Below, piece after piece: positions 5,754 to 6,075 of a stretch of 6,075 bases of DNA (position 1 is the first letter of the stretch; each line of letters opens with the position of its first letter). Under the pieces are notes generated by a model, which saw nothing but the letters and a program-made list of their open reading frames with translations, was not told the DNA's origin and did not search any database. The position numbers and the translations under genes are program-made. This stretch comes from JAGVNX01 sp035290965 (lineage in GTDB: Archaea; Iainarchaeota; Iainarchaeia; Iainarchaeales; GCA-2688035): contig DATDTD010000084.1 of assembly GCA_035290965.1 (NCBI GenBank), forward strand, positions 1-6,075, in the 5' to 3' direction.

Positions 5754-5761
5754 TTAAATAA
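5754..5761 (+). promoter_or_regulatory. TATA box of the BofA-like gene
   Basis: TTAAATAA is preceded by AAGGAA as a possible BRE and is centred about 25 bp from the ATG at 5783. No convincing Shine-Dalgarno precedes that ATG. An in-frame TTG lies at 5777, just after an in-frame stop, so either codon could serve, but ATG fits the promoter distance better. Confidence 0.55.
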
Positions 5762-5782
5762 ACTTTGAAAGAATAATTGAGT

Positions 5783-6075
5783 ATGTTTCTTGCGGAAATC
5801 CCCGACTTGTTCGGGACAGGAGTTGCAAATGCCGCAACCCAGTGGCTAGTGAATAATCCCGCCACAATCGGAATAGGAATAGTGCTGATTGTAGTAACAA
5901 TTCTGGTAATTGTTTTATTCAAGCAGATAATAGTGAATTCAGTCCTCGGAATAATTGCACTTGCAGTATTGACTCTTGTTTTCCAGGTACAGCTTCCTTT
6001 TGTTCCCGCAATAATAGCAAGCATAGTATTCGGGCTTGCGGGAATAGGAGTAATGCTGCTCCTCAAATTTTTCGG
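5783..6075 (+). CDS. Partial BofA-like integral membrane protein
   Basis: The first 97 residues are present and the frame is open at the window edge. A short N-terminal segment (I-P-D-L-F) and the stretch around A-T-Q-W-L-V precede membrane segments at about residues 28-46, 54-69 and 72-94. The order K47-Q-I-I-V-N-S-V-L-G56 followed by two hydrophobic helices and G-L-A-G-I-G-V-M-L-L-L-K resembles the BofA family (pro-sigma-K processing inhibitor), where a hydrophobic helix, an N-S/x-x-G turn and a G-x-x-G-rich final helix are typical. Family members are about 85-110 residues, so only a few residues are probably missing. In Bacillus, BofA inhibits the intramembrane protease SpoIVFB during sporulation. 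Archaeal members have no known role, and none should be transferred here. A simple small hydrophobic protein of another family is the main alternative. Confidence 0.6.
   Translation, partial: MFLAEIPDLFGTGVANAATQWLVNNPATIGIGIVLIVVTILVIVLFKQIIVNSVLGIIALAVLTLVFQVQLPFVPAIIASIVFGLAGIGVMLLLKFF

Noticed and set aside
5710..6066. A 118-codon minus-strand ORF opposite the BofA-like gene
   Set aside because: It has Ile/Thr/Pro-rich shadow composition, covers the divergent promoter region, and is far less protein-like than the plus-strand frame with its membrane helices and BofA-like order.

Overview
The window most likely comes from an archaeon. It carries an S-layer protein with the N- and C-terminal signature blocks of the methanococcal/thermococcal S-layer family. 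AT-rich TATA-like boxes lie about 25 nt upstream of several start codons, which suggests leaderless transcripts. The S-layer gene has an archaeal-type Shine-Dalgarno (GAGGTGA), and gene ends carry oligo-T tracts. The gene content (S-layer protein, AglD-like flippase-family membrane protein, archaeal BofA-like protein, small winged-helix regulator) fits an uncultured DPANN-type lineage such as Diapherotrites or Micrarchaeota, but that placement is a guess from remembered family resemblance.

Layout from left to right. (1) 1-675, minus: a polytopic membrane protein of the UPF0104 / lysylphosphatidylglycerol-synthase-TM / AglD-flippase family, with its C-terminus cut off by the window edge. (2) 724-1401, minus: a single-pass membrane-anchored protein of unknown function with a TTG start. 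(3) 1402-1612: a spacer with the promoter of gene 2, a dyad, and a strong hairpin plus T-tract terminator for the S-layer gene. (4) 1613-4657, minus: a 1014-residue secreted S-layer protein. (5) 4658-5032: a 375-bp regulatory spacer with the S-layer ribosome binding site, a leader that can fold into a nested hairpin ending in eight U residues, a TATA box, a 26-bp-phased short repeat and a perfect 14-bp hairpin. (6) 5033-5686, minus: a winged-helix protein with a conserved-looking but unrecognised C-terminal domain. (7) 5687-5782: a divergent promoter region with two TATA boxes and an inverted repeat between them. (8) 5783-6075, plus: the start of a small BofA-like membrane protein, cut by the right edge.

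The theme is the cell envelope: one major surface protein, a membrane protein of a family linked to lipid or glycan translocation, an anchored surface protein and a BofA-like integral membrane protein. Whether these act together is inference from proximity. The most unusual signal is the S-layer leader. Its predicted RNA starts at a palindrome whose half is repeated downstream, so two folds compete, and one of them ends directly in a U8 tract as an attenuator would.
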